This document shows, in pieces, positions 7,294 to 14,180 of a stretch of 17,799 bases of DNA (the first letter of the stretch is position 1; each line of letters starts with the position of its first letter). The stretch comes from Pseudomonadota bacterium. GTDB lineage: Bacteria > Pseudomonadota > Gammaproteobacteria > Xanthomonadales > Xanthomonadaceae. The position numbers and the translations under genes are program-made. The stretch is taken from the NCBI GenBank assembly GCA_023423675.1, contig JAFAFD010000102.1, forward strand, positions 1-17,799, in the 5' to 3' direction. Below the pieces are notes generated by a model. The model was not told the DNA's origin. It searched no databases and was given only the letters and a program-made list of their open reading frames with translations.

Positions 7294-7328
7294 TATCCCG
7301 GTGAAGCAACCCTCAGGAGCTTCACCTC

Positions 7329-7844
7329 GTGGCCGCAGCCGCTGACAAAACCAAGAAGACCGCCGACAAGGACAAGACCGCCAAGTCGCGCGGTCCGCTG
7401 TTGATCATCGCCCTGGTGGCCGTGCTGGCCGCAGGTGCCGCCGGTGCCGGCGTCTGGTTCTTTTCCCAGTCCAATCACAATGAAAAGACCGCTGACGCCC
7501 CGAAGAAGCCCGCCGTGCCGGCACCGGCGCAGTACTTCGCGCTGGACCCGGCCTTCGTGGTCAACCTCAGCGGCTCGATCGACGGCCCGCGCTACCTGCA
7601 GGTGGAAGTGCAGCTGATGACCCGCGATCCGGCCGCGCTGGAAGCGATCAAGACCCACGCCCCGGCCATCCGCGCACGCCTGCTGATGCTGTTCTCGCAG
7701 GTCACCGCCGACCAGATCGCCGACATCGCCGGCAAGCAGAAGCTGCAGGCGAACGCGCTGGCCGAGGTGCAGAAGGTGCTCAAGGCGGAGACCGGCAGCA
7801 ACGGTGCCGACGATCTGCTGTTCACCAGCTTCGTGACCCAGTAA
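7329..7844 (+). CDS. fliL: Flagellar basal body-associated protein FliL
   Basis: FliL is a single-pass inner-membrane protein that surrounds or supports the stator units and affects torque and swarming. The 171-residue product has a Lys-rich cytoplasmic N-terminus (DKTKKTADKDKTAKSR), one membrane segment at about 23-45, a short linker, and a periplasmic domain beginning FALDPAFVVNLSG with YLQVEVQLMTRDP, typical of FliL. The GTG at 7329 is preceded by AGGAG at 7315-7319, nine bases away. It is the first gene of the second sigma-54 unit, and fliM follows after 12 nt. Confidence 0.96.
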   Translation: MAAAADKTKKTADKDKTAKSRGPLLIIALVAVLAAGAAGAGVWFFSQSNHNEKTADAPKKPAVPAPAQYFALDPAFVVNLSGSIDGPRYLQVEVQLMTRDPAALEAIKTHAPAIRARLLMLFSQVTADQIADIAGKQKLQANALAEVQKVLKAETGSNGADDLLFTSFVTQ

Positions 7845-7856
7845 GGGCTGCCCCCG

Positions 7857-8861
7857 ATGAATGACCTGCTGTCCCAGGATGAGATCGATGCCCTGCTCCA
7901 TGGCGTGGACAGTGGCGCGGTCGAGACCGAGCCGGAGGCGCCCAGTGGCGAGGCCCGTTCGTACGATTTCGCCAGCCAGGACCGGATCATCCGCGGTCGC
8001 ATGCCGACCCTGGAAATGGTCCACGAGCGTTTCGCGCGCCTGTGGCGGATCGGCCTGTTCAACCTGATCCGTCGCTCGGCCGAACTCTCGGTGCGCGGCA
8101 TCGAGCTGATCAAGTTCAACGATTACATGCACTCACTGTATGTGCCGACCAACCTGAACCTGATCCGCTTCAAGCCGCTGCGTGGTACCGGCCTGATCGT
8201 GTTCGAGCCGACCCTGGTGTTCGCCATCGTCGACAACTTCTTCGGCGGTGACGGGCGCTATCCCACCCGCATCGAAGGCCGCGAGTTCACCGCCACCGAA
8301 ATGCGGGTGATCCAGCTGCTGCTGAAGCAGACCTTCGCCGACCTGCGCGAGGCCTGGGCACCGGTGATGGAAGTGGATTTCGAATACATCAATTCGGAAA
8401 TCAACCCGCACTTCGCCAACATCGTGACGCCGCGCGAATACGTGGTGGTGTGCCGCCTGCATGTCGAACTCGACGGCGGTGGCGGCGACATCCACGTCAC
8501 CCTGCCGTATTCGATGCTCGAGCCGATCCGCGAGCTGCTCGACGCCGGCATCCAGAGCGACCGCAACGACCGCGATGCCAGCTGGGGCGTGATGCTGCGC
8601 GAGCAGCTCAACATCGCCGAAGTGACCCTGTCCAGCGTGCTGGCCAGCAAGCGCATGACCCTGCGTGACCTGACCCAGCTGAAGGTCGGCGACATCCTGC
8701 CGATCGACCTGAACCCGCAGGTGCCGCTGTGCGTGGAGAACATCCCCGTGTTCACCGGCGAATTCGGCGTCGCCAACGGCATGAACGCCGTGAAGATCAC
8801 CGCTACCCATCCGCCGGGCACCCGCCCGCGTGTACCCGTCATCCAGGAAGACCCGCAATGA
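7857..8861 (+). CDS. fliM: Flagellar motor switch protein FliM
   Basis: FliM forms the middle of the C ring and receives phosphorylated CheY to reverse rotation. It has 334 residues, the usual length. The N-terminal CheY-binding peptide is intact (LLSQDEIDALL, residues 4-14). The middle domain carries the FliG-binding GGDG motif at 130-133, and a C-terminal SpoA-type domain (LNIAEVTLSSVLASKRMTL...KVGDILPIDL) pairs with FliN. An intact CheY-binding peptide implies that a chemotaxis pathway controls this motor, though no che gene is in the window. The stop overlaps the fliN ATG by 4 nt. Confidence 0.98.
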   Translation: MNDLLSQDEIDALLHGVDSGAVETEPEAPSGEARSYDFASQDRIIRGRMPTLEMVHERFARLWRIGLFNLIRRSAELSVRGIELIKFNDYMHSLYVPTNLNLIRFKPLRGTGLIVFEPTLVFAIVDNFFGGDGRYPTRIEGREFTATEMRVIQLLLKQTFADLREAWAPVMEVDFEYINSEINPHFANIVTPREYVVVCRLHVELDGGGGDIHVTLPYSMLEPIRELLDAGIQSDRNDRDASWGVMLREQLNIAEVTLSSVLASKRMTLRDLTQLKVGDILPIDLNPQVPLCVENIPVFTGEFGVANGMNAVKITATHPPGTRPRVPVIQEDPQ

Positions 8862-9193
8862 ACGATATCGACGCCCACGAACCGACCCCGGCCCAGTTCG
8901 GCAACCTGCAGGCCGACGAATCGATCGGCCCGGACCTGAACCTGGACGTGATCCTCGACGTGCCGGTGACCCTGTCGCTGGAAGTCGGCCGCGCCCGCCT
9001 GCCGATCCGCAACCTGCTGCAGCTCAACCAGGGCTCGGTGGTGGAACTGGAACGCGGCGCTGGTGAGTCGCTGGATGTGTTCGTCAACGGCACCCTGATC
9101 GCCCATGGCGAAGTGGTGGTCATCAACGATCGCTTCGGCGTGCGCCTGACCGACGTGGTCAGCCCGAGCGAGCGGATCCGGAGACTGCGTTGA
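8858..9193 (+). CDS. fliN: Flagellar motor switch protein FliN
   Basis: FliN forms the bottom of the C ring and docks FliH-FliI complexes near the export gate. The product has 111 residues. After an acidic N-terminus of about 25 residues the whole protein is the SpoA domain: LDVILDVPVTLSLEVGRARL, IRNLLQLNQGSVVELER, and DVFVNGTLIAHGEVVVINDRFGVRLTD. The ATG at 8858 overlaps the fliM stop as ATGA. Longer upstream reading would run inside fliM and is rejected. The TGA stop overlaps the TTG start of fliO. Confidence 0.97.
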   Translation: MNDIDAHEPTPAQFGNLQADESIGPDLNLDVILDVPVTLSLEVGRARLPIRNLLQLNQGSVVELERGAGESLDVFVNGTLIAHGEVVVINDRFGVRLTDVVSPSERIRRLR

Positions 9194-9597
9194 GCCTGCT
9201 GCTCGCCACCGCCCAGGCTGCTGCCAAGACCACCCCGCAGATCGGCCAGCATGCGGCCAGTGCACCGAGCCTGTTCGGCGCGGTGCTGGCGCTGCTGGCG
9301 GTGCTGGCGCTGGTGGTCGGCCTCGGCTGGCTGCTCAAGCGCATGCCGGGCAGCGGCTTCCGCCCGCCGGAGGGCATGAAGCTGGTGGCCAGCCTCAATG
9401 TTGGCGCCAAGGAACGCGTGGTGGTGGTCGAGGTCAATGGCCAGCAGCTGCTGCTGGGCGTGACCGCCGGCAGCATCCATACCCTGCACACCCTCTCAGA
9501 ACCGCTGCCGCCGCCCGCGCCGGCGCGCGTGCCGGACTTCAAGAACCTGCCGAATTTCGCCCAGCTGCTGCAGCAGCGGCTGCGCAAGGACCCCTGA
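9190..9597 (+). CDS. fliO: Flagellar biosynthesis protein FliO
   Basis: FliO is an inner-membrane factor that helps assemble the FliP ring and is not part of the finished gate. The product has 135 residues: a short N-terminus, a membrane segment at about 27-49, then a small cytoplasmic domain with GMKLVASLNVGAKERVVVVEV and QLLLGVTAGSI, the recognisable FliO/FliZ pattern. The start is a TTG at 9190, overlapping the fliN stop as TTGA, with GGAG at 9180-9183 six bases upstream. No ATG or GTG start would include the membrane segment. Low use of the TTG may keep FliO substoichiometric, which is an inference. Confidence 0.93.
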   Translation: MSLLLATAQAAAKTTPQIGQHAASAPSLFGAVLALLAVLALVVGLGWLLKRMPGSGFRPPEGMKLVASLNVGAKERVVVVEVNGQQLLLGVTAGSIHTLHTLSEPLPPPAPARVPDFKNLPNFAQLLQQRLRKDP

Positions 9598-9598
9598 C

Positions 9599-10375
9599 AT
9601 GCGTGTCGCCCGTACCCGCCCCGCCACCATTCTGTCGTGGCTGCTGTTGATCGCCCTGTGCCTGCTGCCCGTGCTGGCGTTTGCCGCGCCCGGTGCGCCG
9701 GCCGCGCTGCCGGACGTCAACGTCGGCAAGATCGGCGGCCAGCCGGTCAGCCTGCCGTTGCAGACCCTGCTGCTGATGACGGCGATCACCCTGATCCCGT
9801 CGATGCTGCTGGTGCTGACCTCGTTCACCCGCATCATCATCGTGCTGGGCCTGCTGCGGCAGGCGCTGGGCACCGGGCAGACGCCGTCCAACCAGGTGCT
9901 GCTGGGCCTGGCCCTGTTCCTGACCGCGATGATCATGATGCCGACCTGGGACAAGGCGTGGAGCACGGGCATGGCGCCCTACCTCAACGGTGAGATCGAC
10001 TTCCAGACCGCCTGGACCCTGACCACCCAGCCGCTGCGCGGCTTCATGCTGGCGCAGATCCGCGAGACCGACCTGATGACCTTTGCCGGCATCGCCGGCC
10101 ACGGCACCTACGCCAGCCCCGACGCGATCCCGTTCCCGGTGCTGGTGGCCTCGTTCGTCACCAGTGAGCTGAAGACCGCCTTCGAGATCGGCTTCCTGAT
10201 CTTCATCCCGTTCGTGATCATCGATCTGGTCGTGGCCAGCGTGCTGATGTCGATGGGCATGATGATGCTGTCGCCGATGCTGGTGTCGGCGCCGTTCAAG
10301 ATTCTGCTGTTCGTGCTGGTCGATGGCTGGGTGCTGACGGTGGGTACGTTGGCGGCCAGCTTCAACCCGGCTTGA
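9599..10375 (+). CDS. fliP: Flagellar export gate protein FliP
   Basis: FliP is the main subunit (five copies in solved structures) of the export-gate core in the inner membrane. The 258-residue product begins with a cleavable signal peptide, typical of FliP: MRVARTRP, a hydrophobic stretch, and likely cleavage near AFA-AP at about residue 29. Conserved segments follow: MLLVLTSFTRIIIVLGLLRQALG, ALFLTAMIMMPTWD, FVTSELKTAFEIGFLIFIPF and DLVVASVLMSMGMMMLSP. The ATG at 9599 has AAGGA (9586-9590) eight bases upstream. A 70-nt gap with a repeat separates it from fliQ, unlike the tight joins before it. Confidence 0.98.
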   Translation: MRVARTRPATILSWLLLIALCLLPVLAFAAPGAPAALPDVNVGKIGGQPVSLPLQTLLLMTAITLIPSMLLVLTSFTRIIIVLGLLRQALGTGQTPSNQVLLGLALFLTAMIMMPTWDKAWSTGMAPYLNGEIDFQTAWTLTTQPLRGFMLAQIRETDLMTFAGIAGHGTYASPDAIPFPVLVASFVTSELKTAFEIGFLIFIPFVIIDLVVASVLMSMGMMMLSPMLVSAPFKILLFVLVDGWVLTVGTLAASFNPA

Positions 10376-10403
10376 ATCAATCCGGCGTGATGTGAGCAAC
10401 GGC

Positions 10404-10426
10404 AGTCGAGCATGCCTCGACTCTAC
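10404..10426 (-). repeat. SMAG-type GTAG palindrome 4 (inside the fliP-fliQ gap)
   Basis: On the minus strand GTAG (10426-10423) heads a perfect 7-bp stem, AGTCGAG (10404-10410) against CTCGACT (10416-10422), loop CATGC. It lies 28 nt after the fliP stop and 19 nt before the fliQ ATG, in the middle of a set of genes that are normally contiguous. Confidence 0.75.
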
Positions 10427-10445
10427 ATATGCAGATGGAATCCGA

Positions 10446-10715
10446 ATGTCTCCCGAACTTGCCTTGACCGAACTGCGTGGTGGCCTGATCACCGTCTTGT
10501 GGGTAGCCGGCCCGCTGCTGCTCACCGTGCTGGTGGTGGGCGTGGTGGTGGGCGTGGTGCAGGCCGCGACCCAGCTCAATGAACCGACCATCGCCTTCGT
10601 CGCCAAGGCCGCTGCGTTGACGGCCGTGCTGTTTGCCCTGGGCAGCCTGCTGATCGGCCATCTGGTCGAATTCACCACGCTGCTGTTCCAGCGCATTCCA
10701 CATCTGATCGGCTAG
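10446..10715 (+). CDS. fliQ: Flagellar export gate protein FliQ
   Basis: FliQ is a small helical-hairpin membrane protein wrapped around the FliP/FliR core of the export gate. The product has 89 residues, exactly the usual length. Two hydrophobic segments lie at about 13-40 and 50-72, with QAATQLNEPTIAFVAK between them, the conserved FliQ signature. The ATG at 10446 is chosen over an ATG at 10392 because the extra 18 residues would be encoded by the SMAG repeat and match nothing in the family. GGAA at 10437-10440 is a possible ribosome-binding site. fliR follows after 13 nt. Confidence 0.97.
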   Translation: MSPELALTELRGGLITVLWVAGPLLLTVLVVGVVVGVVQAATQLNEPTIAFVAKAAALTAVLFALGSLLIGHLVEFTTLLFQRIPHLIG

Positions 10716-10728
10716 GAAACGCACGCTG

Positions 10729-11520
10729 ATGGATGCCGCCACCCAGATGGCTGCCGACGGCCTGCAGGCCTTCAGCATGATCGCCACGGTGCTGTGGACG
10801 ATGCTGCGCATCGGCGCGGTGGCGATGGCCATGCCCATGATCGGCACCCGCGCGGTGCCGCAGCGGATCCGCGTGATCCTGGCCGGCACCCTGTCCATCG
10901 CCCTTGCCCCGCTGCTGCCGCCGGTACCGGAATGGACCGGCTTCGACGCCGCCACCGTGCTGACCATCGCCCGTGAACTCGCCATCGGCGTGTCCATCGG
11001 CTTCATGCTGCGGTTGATCTTCGAGGCCGGCGCCATGGCCGGCGAACTGGTCGCGCAGGGCACCGGCCTGGCCTTCGCGCAGATGAGCGATCCGCTGCGC
11101 GGCGGCACCTCCGGCGTCATCGGCCAGTGGTTCTACCTGCTGTTCGGCCTGCTGTTCTTCACCGCCAACGGCCACCTGGCATTGATTTCGCTGGTGGTGG
11201 ACAGCTACCGCGCGCTGCCGATCGGTGCGCCCCTGCCCGATCCGAACGCCTTCTTCAGCATCGCCCCGACTCTGCTGCTGACCGCCCTGCGCGGCGCCCT
11301 CACCCTGGCCATCCCGCTGACGGTGGCGATGCTGGCGGTGAACCTCGCCTTCGGCGTGCTGGCCCGTGCCGCGCCGGCACTGAACCCGATCCAGCTCGGA
11401 CTGCCGGTCTCGCTGCTGCTGGGCCTGTTCCTGCTGGCCCTGCTGGTGGGTGAGATGGGCCCGCCGGTGCAGCGCCTGTTCGACGCAGCCTTCGAAGCGG
11501 CGGGTGCCGTCACCCGGTGA
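10729..11520 (+). CDS. fliR: Flagellar export gate protein FliR
   Basis: FliR (263 residues, one copy per gate) completes the FliP-FliQ-FliR core and contacts FlhB. It is an integral membrane protein with about six hydrophobic segments. Recognisable stretches are MLRIGAVAMAMPMIGTRAVP, RELAIGVSIGFMLRLIFEA, GAMAGELVAQGTGLAFAQM, and the C-terminal ALNPIQLGLPVSLLLGLFLL. Weak SD AGGA lies at 10714-10717. The gene ends just before a cluster of five SMAG repeats. flhB, which normally follows, is displaced 2.7 kb by the MHYT-GGDEF-EAL gene. Confidence 0.97.
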   Translation: MDAATQMAADGLQAFSMIATVLWTMLRIGAVAMAMPMIGTRAVPQRIRVILAGTLSIALAPLLPPVPEWTGFDAATVLTIARELAIGVSIGFMLRLIFEAGAMAGELVAQGTGLAFAQMSDPLRGGTSGVIGQWFYLLFGLLFFTANGHLALISLVVDSYRALPIGAPLPDPNAFFSIAPTLLLTALRGALTLAIPLTVAMLAVNLAFGVLARAAPALNPIQLGLPVSLLLGLFLLALLVGEMGPPVQRLFDAAFEAAGAVTR

Positions 11521-11529
11521 CGCGCACTT

Positions 11530-11553
11530 GTAGAGCGGAGCCCACGCTCGGCG
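11530..11553 (+). repeat. SMAG-type GTAG palindrome 5 (degenerate)
   Basis: GTAG (11530-11533) is followed by AGCGGAGC, the spacer CCAC and GCTCGGCG. Compared with palindrome 6 it differs at one base in the left arm and one in the right, which breaks two pairs of the 8-bp stem. It begins 10 nt after the fliR stop. Confidence 0.65.
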
Positions 11554-11584
11554 CTAACCATCCCACCTTGCCACGAGCGCTTCT

Positions 11585-11608
11585 GTAGAGCCGAGCCCAC
11601 GCTCGGCT
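11585..11608 (+). repeat. SMAG-type GTAG palindrome 6
   Basis: GTAG (11585-11588) heads a perfect 8-bp stem, AGCCGAGC (11589-11596) and GCTCGGCT (11601-11608), loop CCAC. It is the forward member of the first duplicated pair. Confidence 0.8.
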
Positions 11609-11627
11609 GCCTTTGGCCCAAGCAGGA

Positions 11628-11651
11628 AGCCGAGCATAGGCTCGGCTCTAC
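11628..11651 (-). repeat. SMAG-type GTAG palindrome 7
   Basis: This is the reverse member of the first pair: AGCCGAGC (11628-11635), loop ATAG, GCTCGGCT (11640-11647), then CTAC (11648-11651). The arms are identical to those of palindrome 6 and only the loop differs. Confidence 0.8.
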
Positions 11652-11678
11652 CCGCCGCACCTTGCAATGAGCGCTTTT

Positions 11679-11702
11679 GTAGAGCCGAGCCCACGCTCGG
11701 CT
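11679..11702 (+). repeat. SMAG-type GTAG palindrome 8
   Basis: GTAG (11679-11682) heads AGCCGAGC (11683-11690), loop CCAC, GCTCGGCT (11695-11702). It is identical over its full 24 nt to palindrome 6, 94 nt earlier. Confidence 0.8.
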
Positions 11703-11721
11703 GCCTTTGACCCAAGCAGGA

Positions 11722-11745
11722 AGCCGAGCAAAGGCTCGGCTCTAC
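11722..11745 (-). repeat. SMAG-type GTAG palindrome 9
   Basis: AGCCGAGC (11722-11729), loop AAAG, GCTCGGCT (11734-11741), CTAC (11742-11745). It is the reverse member of the second pair and differs from palindrome 7 only in the loop. Confidence 0.8.
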
Positions 11746-11803
11746 CCCTCCCCCAGCGGTTCGCGCTAGAGTGAATGGGCGGTGCCCAGGGGGACACCGC
11801 ACC

Positions 11804-11819
11804 TGGCAGCCGCCGTGCG
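11804..11819 (+). promoter_or_regulatory. Weak sigma-54-like site before the MHYT gene
   Basis: TGGCAGCCGCCGTGCG has GG (11805-11806) and GC (11817-11818) at the required 10-nt spacing and keeps TGGCA, but has GTGC instead of TTGC. It overlaps a perfect 7-bp hairpin (GGCAGCC 11805-11811 and GGCTGCC 11820-11826). GG-N10-GC is frequent by chance at this GC content, so this is only a candidate. No other promoter is evident in 11746-11886. Confidence 0.3.
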
Positions 11820-11886
11820 GGCTGCCTGCCTCATCCATGCCCCAACGTAGTTTTTCCGTCGACAGGATGGTCCGGGAGAAAGACGA

Positions 11887-14022
11887 ATGCTGGTAGGCAC
11901 GTACAACCCGTGGCTGGTAACCGTTTCGCTGCTGGTCGCAGTGATGGCGTCGTACACCGCGCTGGCCATGGCCGGCCGCACGGTCACCGCGCCCGGCAAA
12001 GGCGCCACCTGGTGGTGGCGGCTCGGCGGCGGTTTTGCCATGGGCCTGGGCATCTGGTCCATGCACTTCATCGGCATGCTCGCCTTCGACCTGCCAATCC
12101 CGCTGGGCTACGACCTGCCGATCACCCTGCTCTCGCTGGGCATGGCCATCGCCGCCTCGGTATTCGCGCTGTGGCTGGTTTCGCTGCGCACCCTGCCGCA
12201 CCCGCGTCTGGCCGGTGGCGCGGTGCTGATGGGTACGGGCATCGCTGGCATGCACTACGTCGGCATGGCCGCGATGCGCATGAACCCGGGCATCGACTAC
12301 GACCCGCTCTGGCTGGCGCTGTCTCTGCTCGTTGCCCTGGCCGCCTCATGGGTGGCGCTGTACGTCGCCTTCCGGCTGCGCGCGCAGCACACCCGCAGCG
12401 TCGATCGACTGGCGGCCGCCGGCCTGCTCGGCCTGGCCATCGTCGGCATGCACTACACCGGCATGGCCGCCGCCCGCTTCCCGGAAGGCAGCGTCTGCGG
12501 TGCGGCCGTGGGCGATGGCCTGCAGAGCACCTGGCTGGCGATGCTGGTGGTGGTGCTTACCGTGGCGATCCTGGCGGTGGTGCTGGTGGTGTCCTGGATG
12601 GACCAGCGGGTGGAAGCGCAACTGCTGCGCCTGCGCAACTCGATGCTGAGCACCTCGCTGACCGATGCCCAACAGGAACTCACCCAGGCGGCGCTGCACG
12701 ATCCGCTCACCCGCCTGCCGAACCGGCTGCTGTTGCAGCGGGGCATCGTGCAGGCGCTGGCCGAGGCCGAACAGGGCGGCAGCCGCTTCGCGGTGATGTT
12801 CATGGACCTGGATGGCTTCAAGCAGGTCAATGATGCCTATGGCCACCAGGCAGGTGATGCGCTGCTGGTGGCCGTGGCCGAGCGCACGCGGCAGCTGCTG
12901 CGGCCCAACGACCTGCTGGCCCGGCTGGGCGGCGATGAGTTCGTGCTGGTGGTGCGCATCGAACACGACGAGGATCTGCCGACCCTGGCCCGGCGCATCC
13001 TGCAGGCAGTGGGCAGCGCGCCGCTGCTGCCCGACAGCGAACTGCAGGTGACCGCCAGCATCGGCGTGGCGATCTGCCCCGACCACGCCGCCAGCGAACG
13101 GCAGCTGATGGCATTCGCCGATGCGGCGATGTACCAGGCCAAGGAATCGGGCCGCAACGCGTTCGTGATGTTCGCCGACTGGATGAACGACAGCGCCGAG
13201 CAGCAGTTCCGCCTGCTGGCCGGCCTGCGCAAAGCGATCAGCAGCGACCAGCTGTTCCTGCATTTCCAGCCGAAGATCCAGGTGGCCACGCAGAAGGTGG
13301 CCGGTGCCGAGGCGCTGATCCGCTGGCGCCATCCCGAGCACGGGCTGATCCCGCCGGACCGCTTCATCCGCCTGGCCGAGCGCAGCGGCGCCATCAACGA
13401 GATCGGCCGTTGGGCGCTGGACCAGGCGTGCGCGCAGCTGCGCCGCTGGCACGACGCCGGCCATGACGGCTGGTCGATGTCGGTCAACCTGTCGCCGGTG
13501 CAGTTCGGCTCGCCACACCTGCTGCAGGACGTGACCGAGGTGCTCGAGCGGCACCGCATCACCCCGCGGCAGCTGGTGCTGGAAATCACCGAGAGCACGG
13601 TGATGCGCGATACCGACACCAGCCTGCGCCTGCTGCAGGCGCTGTCGGCACTGGGCGTGGGCATTTCCATCGACGATTTCGGCACCGGCTATTCCAGCCT
13701 GCTGTACCTGAAGCGTCTGCCGGCCACCGAGATCAAGATCGACCACGCCTTCGTGCGCGACCTGGAACACAGCGCCGAGGACGTGGTGATCGTCTCGGCC
13801 ATCGTGGCCCTGGGCCACGCGCTGGACATGGACATTGTGGCCGAGGGCGTGGAGACGGCTGCCCAGCGGGCGTACCTGGAACGGCTTGGCTGCGATTACC
13901 TGCAGGGCTTCCTGCTCGGCCGGCCGGTGGATGCCGCCCGCTTCATGCAGCTGCACGACCTGCCGCGGCCACGGGTGGAACTGGCGCAGAGCCCGCCGCC
14001 CAACGGCGATGCTCCCTTGTAG
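11887..14022 (+). CDS. MHYT-GGDEF-EAL membrane c-di-GMP enzyme
   Basis: This 711-residue membrane protein should make and/or degrade cyclic-di-GMP. The N-terminal sensor (about 1-240) has seven hydrophobic segments and three MHYT-type motifs, SMHF (58-61), MHYV (122-125) and MHYT (188-191), a pattern proposed to bind copper and sense a diatomic gas. The GGDEF domain has HDPLTRLPNR (271-280) and an intact GGDEF (348-352). A product-inhibition I-site, RPND (339-342), sits exactly five residues before it. The EAL domain has EAL (475-477), VNLSP, EITE (566-569), DDFGTG (596-601), K617 and E653 in AEGVE, so the metal and catalytic residues look complete. The architecture matches MucR and NbdA of Pseudomonas aeruginosa. 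SD GGGAG is at 11874-11878. It separates fliR from flhB. Confidence 0.95.
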   Translation: MLVGTYNPWLVTVSLLVAVMASYTALAMAGRTVTAPGKGATWWWRLGGGFAMGLGIWSMHFIGMLAFDLPIPLGYDLPITLLSLGMAIAASVFALWLVSLRTLPHPRLAGGAVLMGTGIAGMHYVGMAAMRMNPGIDYDPLWLALSLLVALAASWVALYVAFRLRAQHTRSVDRLAAAGLLGLAIVGMHYTGMAAARFPEGSVCGAAVGDGLQSTWLAMLVVVLTVAILAVVLVVSWMDQRVEAQLLRLRNSMLSTSLTDAQQELTQAALHDPLTRLPNRLLLQRGIVQALAEAEQGGSRFAVMFMDLDGFKQVNDAYGHQAGDALLVAVAERTRQLLRPNDLLARLGGDEFVLVVRIEHDEDLPTLARRILQAVGSAPLLPDSELQVTASIGVAICPDHAASERQLMAFADAAMYQAKESGRNAFVMFADWMNDSAEQQFRLLAGLRKAISSDQLFLHFQPKIQVATQKVAGAEALIRWRHPEHGLIPPDRFIRLAERSGAINEIGRWALDQACAQLRRWHDAGHDGWSMSVNLSPVQFGSPHLLQDVTEVLERHRITPRQLVLEITESTVMRDTDTSLRLLQALSALGVGISIDDFGTGYSSLLYLKRLPATEIKIDHAFVRDLEHSAEDVVIVSAIVALGHALDMDIVAEGVETAAQRAYLERLGCDYLQGFLLGRPVDAARFMQLHDLPRPRVELAQSPPPNGDAPL

Positions 14023-14041
14023 CGCCGAACCTGCACTCGGC
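14019..14041 (+). repeat. SMAG-type GTAG palindrome 10, overlapping a stop codon
   Basis: GTAG (14019-14022) contains the TAG stop (14020-14022) of the MHYT gene. A degenerate stem follows: GCCGA (14024-14028) against TCGGC (14037-14041). It is the first of three SMAGs before flhB. Confidence 0.6.
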
Positions 14042-14076
14042 CGGGTCTGGCCACGCGCGGGACAAGGCCCGTCACT

Positions 14077-14100
14077 GTAGAGCCGAGCCTACGCTCGGCT
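14077..14100 (+). repeat. SMAG-type GTAG palindrome 11
   Basis: GTAG (14077-14080), AGCCGAGC (14081-14088), loop CTAC, GCTCGGCT (14093-14100), a perfect 8-bp stem. The arms equal those of palindromes 6 to 9 in the fliR-MHYT gap. Confidence 0.8.
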
Positions 14101-14124
14101 GGGTCTGCCACGTGCGTGAAGGGC

Positions 14125-14148
14125 AGCCGAGCATGGGCTCTGCTCTAC
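14125..14148 (-). repeat. SMAG-type GTAG palindrome 12
   Basis: AGCCGAGC (14125-14132), loop ATGG, GCTCTGCT (14137-14144, one mismatch), CTAC (14145-14148). It forms an inverted pair with palindrome 11 and ends 32 nt before the flhB promoter. Confidence 0.75.
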
Positions 14149-14180
14149 ACAAGCCCGCTGCACCTCCGGTAGCGCCGTCA

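Larger units (their letters stand above)
11564..11751 (+). repeat. 94-bp tandem duplication of a SMAG inverted pair
   Basis: Positions 11564-11657 and 11658-11751 are two direct copies at an exact 94-nt offset. They differ at only about five bases before diverging in the last few. Each copy holds a forward SMAG, a 19-nt spacer with CAAGCAGGA, and a reverse SMAG. A whole copy can therefore fold either as two small hairpins or as one long one. This is the composite-element organisation known for REP families. Confidence 0.8.

Noticed and set aside
10384-10397. GG-N10-GC between fliP and fliQ as a sigma-54 promoter
   Set aside because: Only the spacing fits. The -24 lacks CACG and the -12 is GAGC instead of TTGC, which is expected by chance at this GC content.
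10392-10445. Upstream start giving FliQ 18 extra residues
   Set aside because: The added residues are encoded by the SMAG repeat. Starting at 10446 gives the standard 89 residues.
11530-11745. CRISPR-like array of regularly spaced repeats
   Set aside because: Repeats alternate in orientation, are 24 nt with a GTAG head, and the spacers are also duplicated. No cas gene is present. This is a SMAG cluster.
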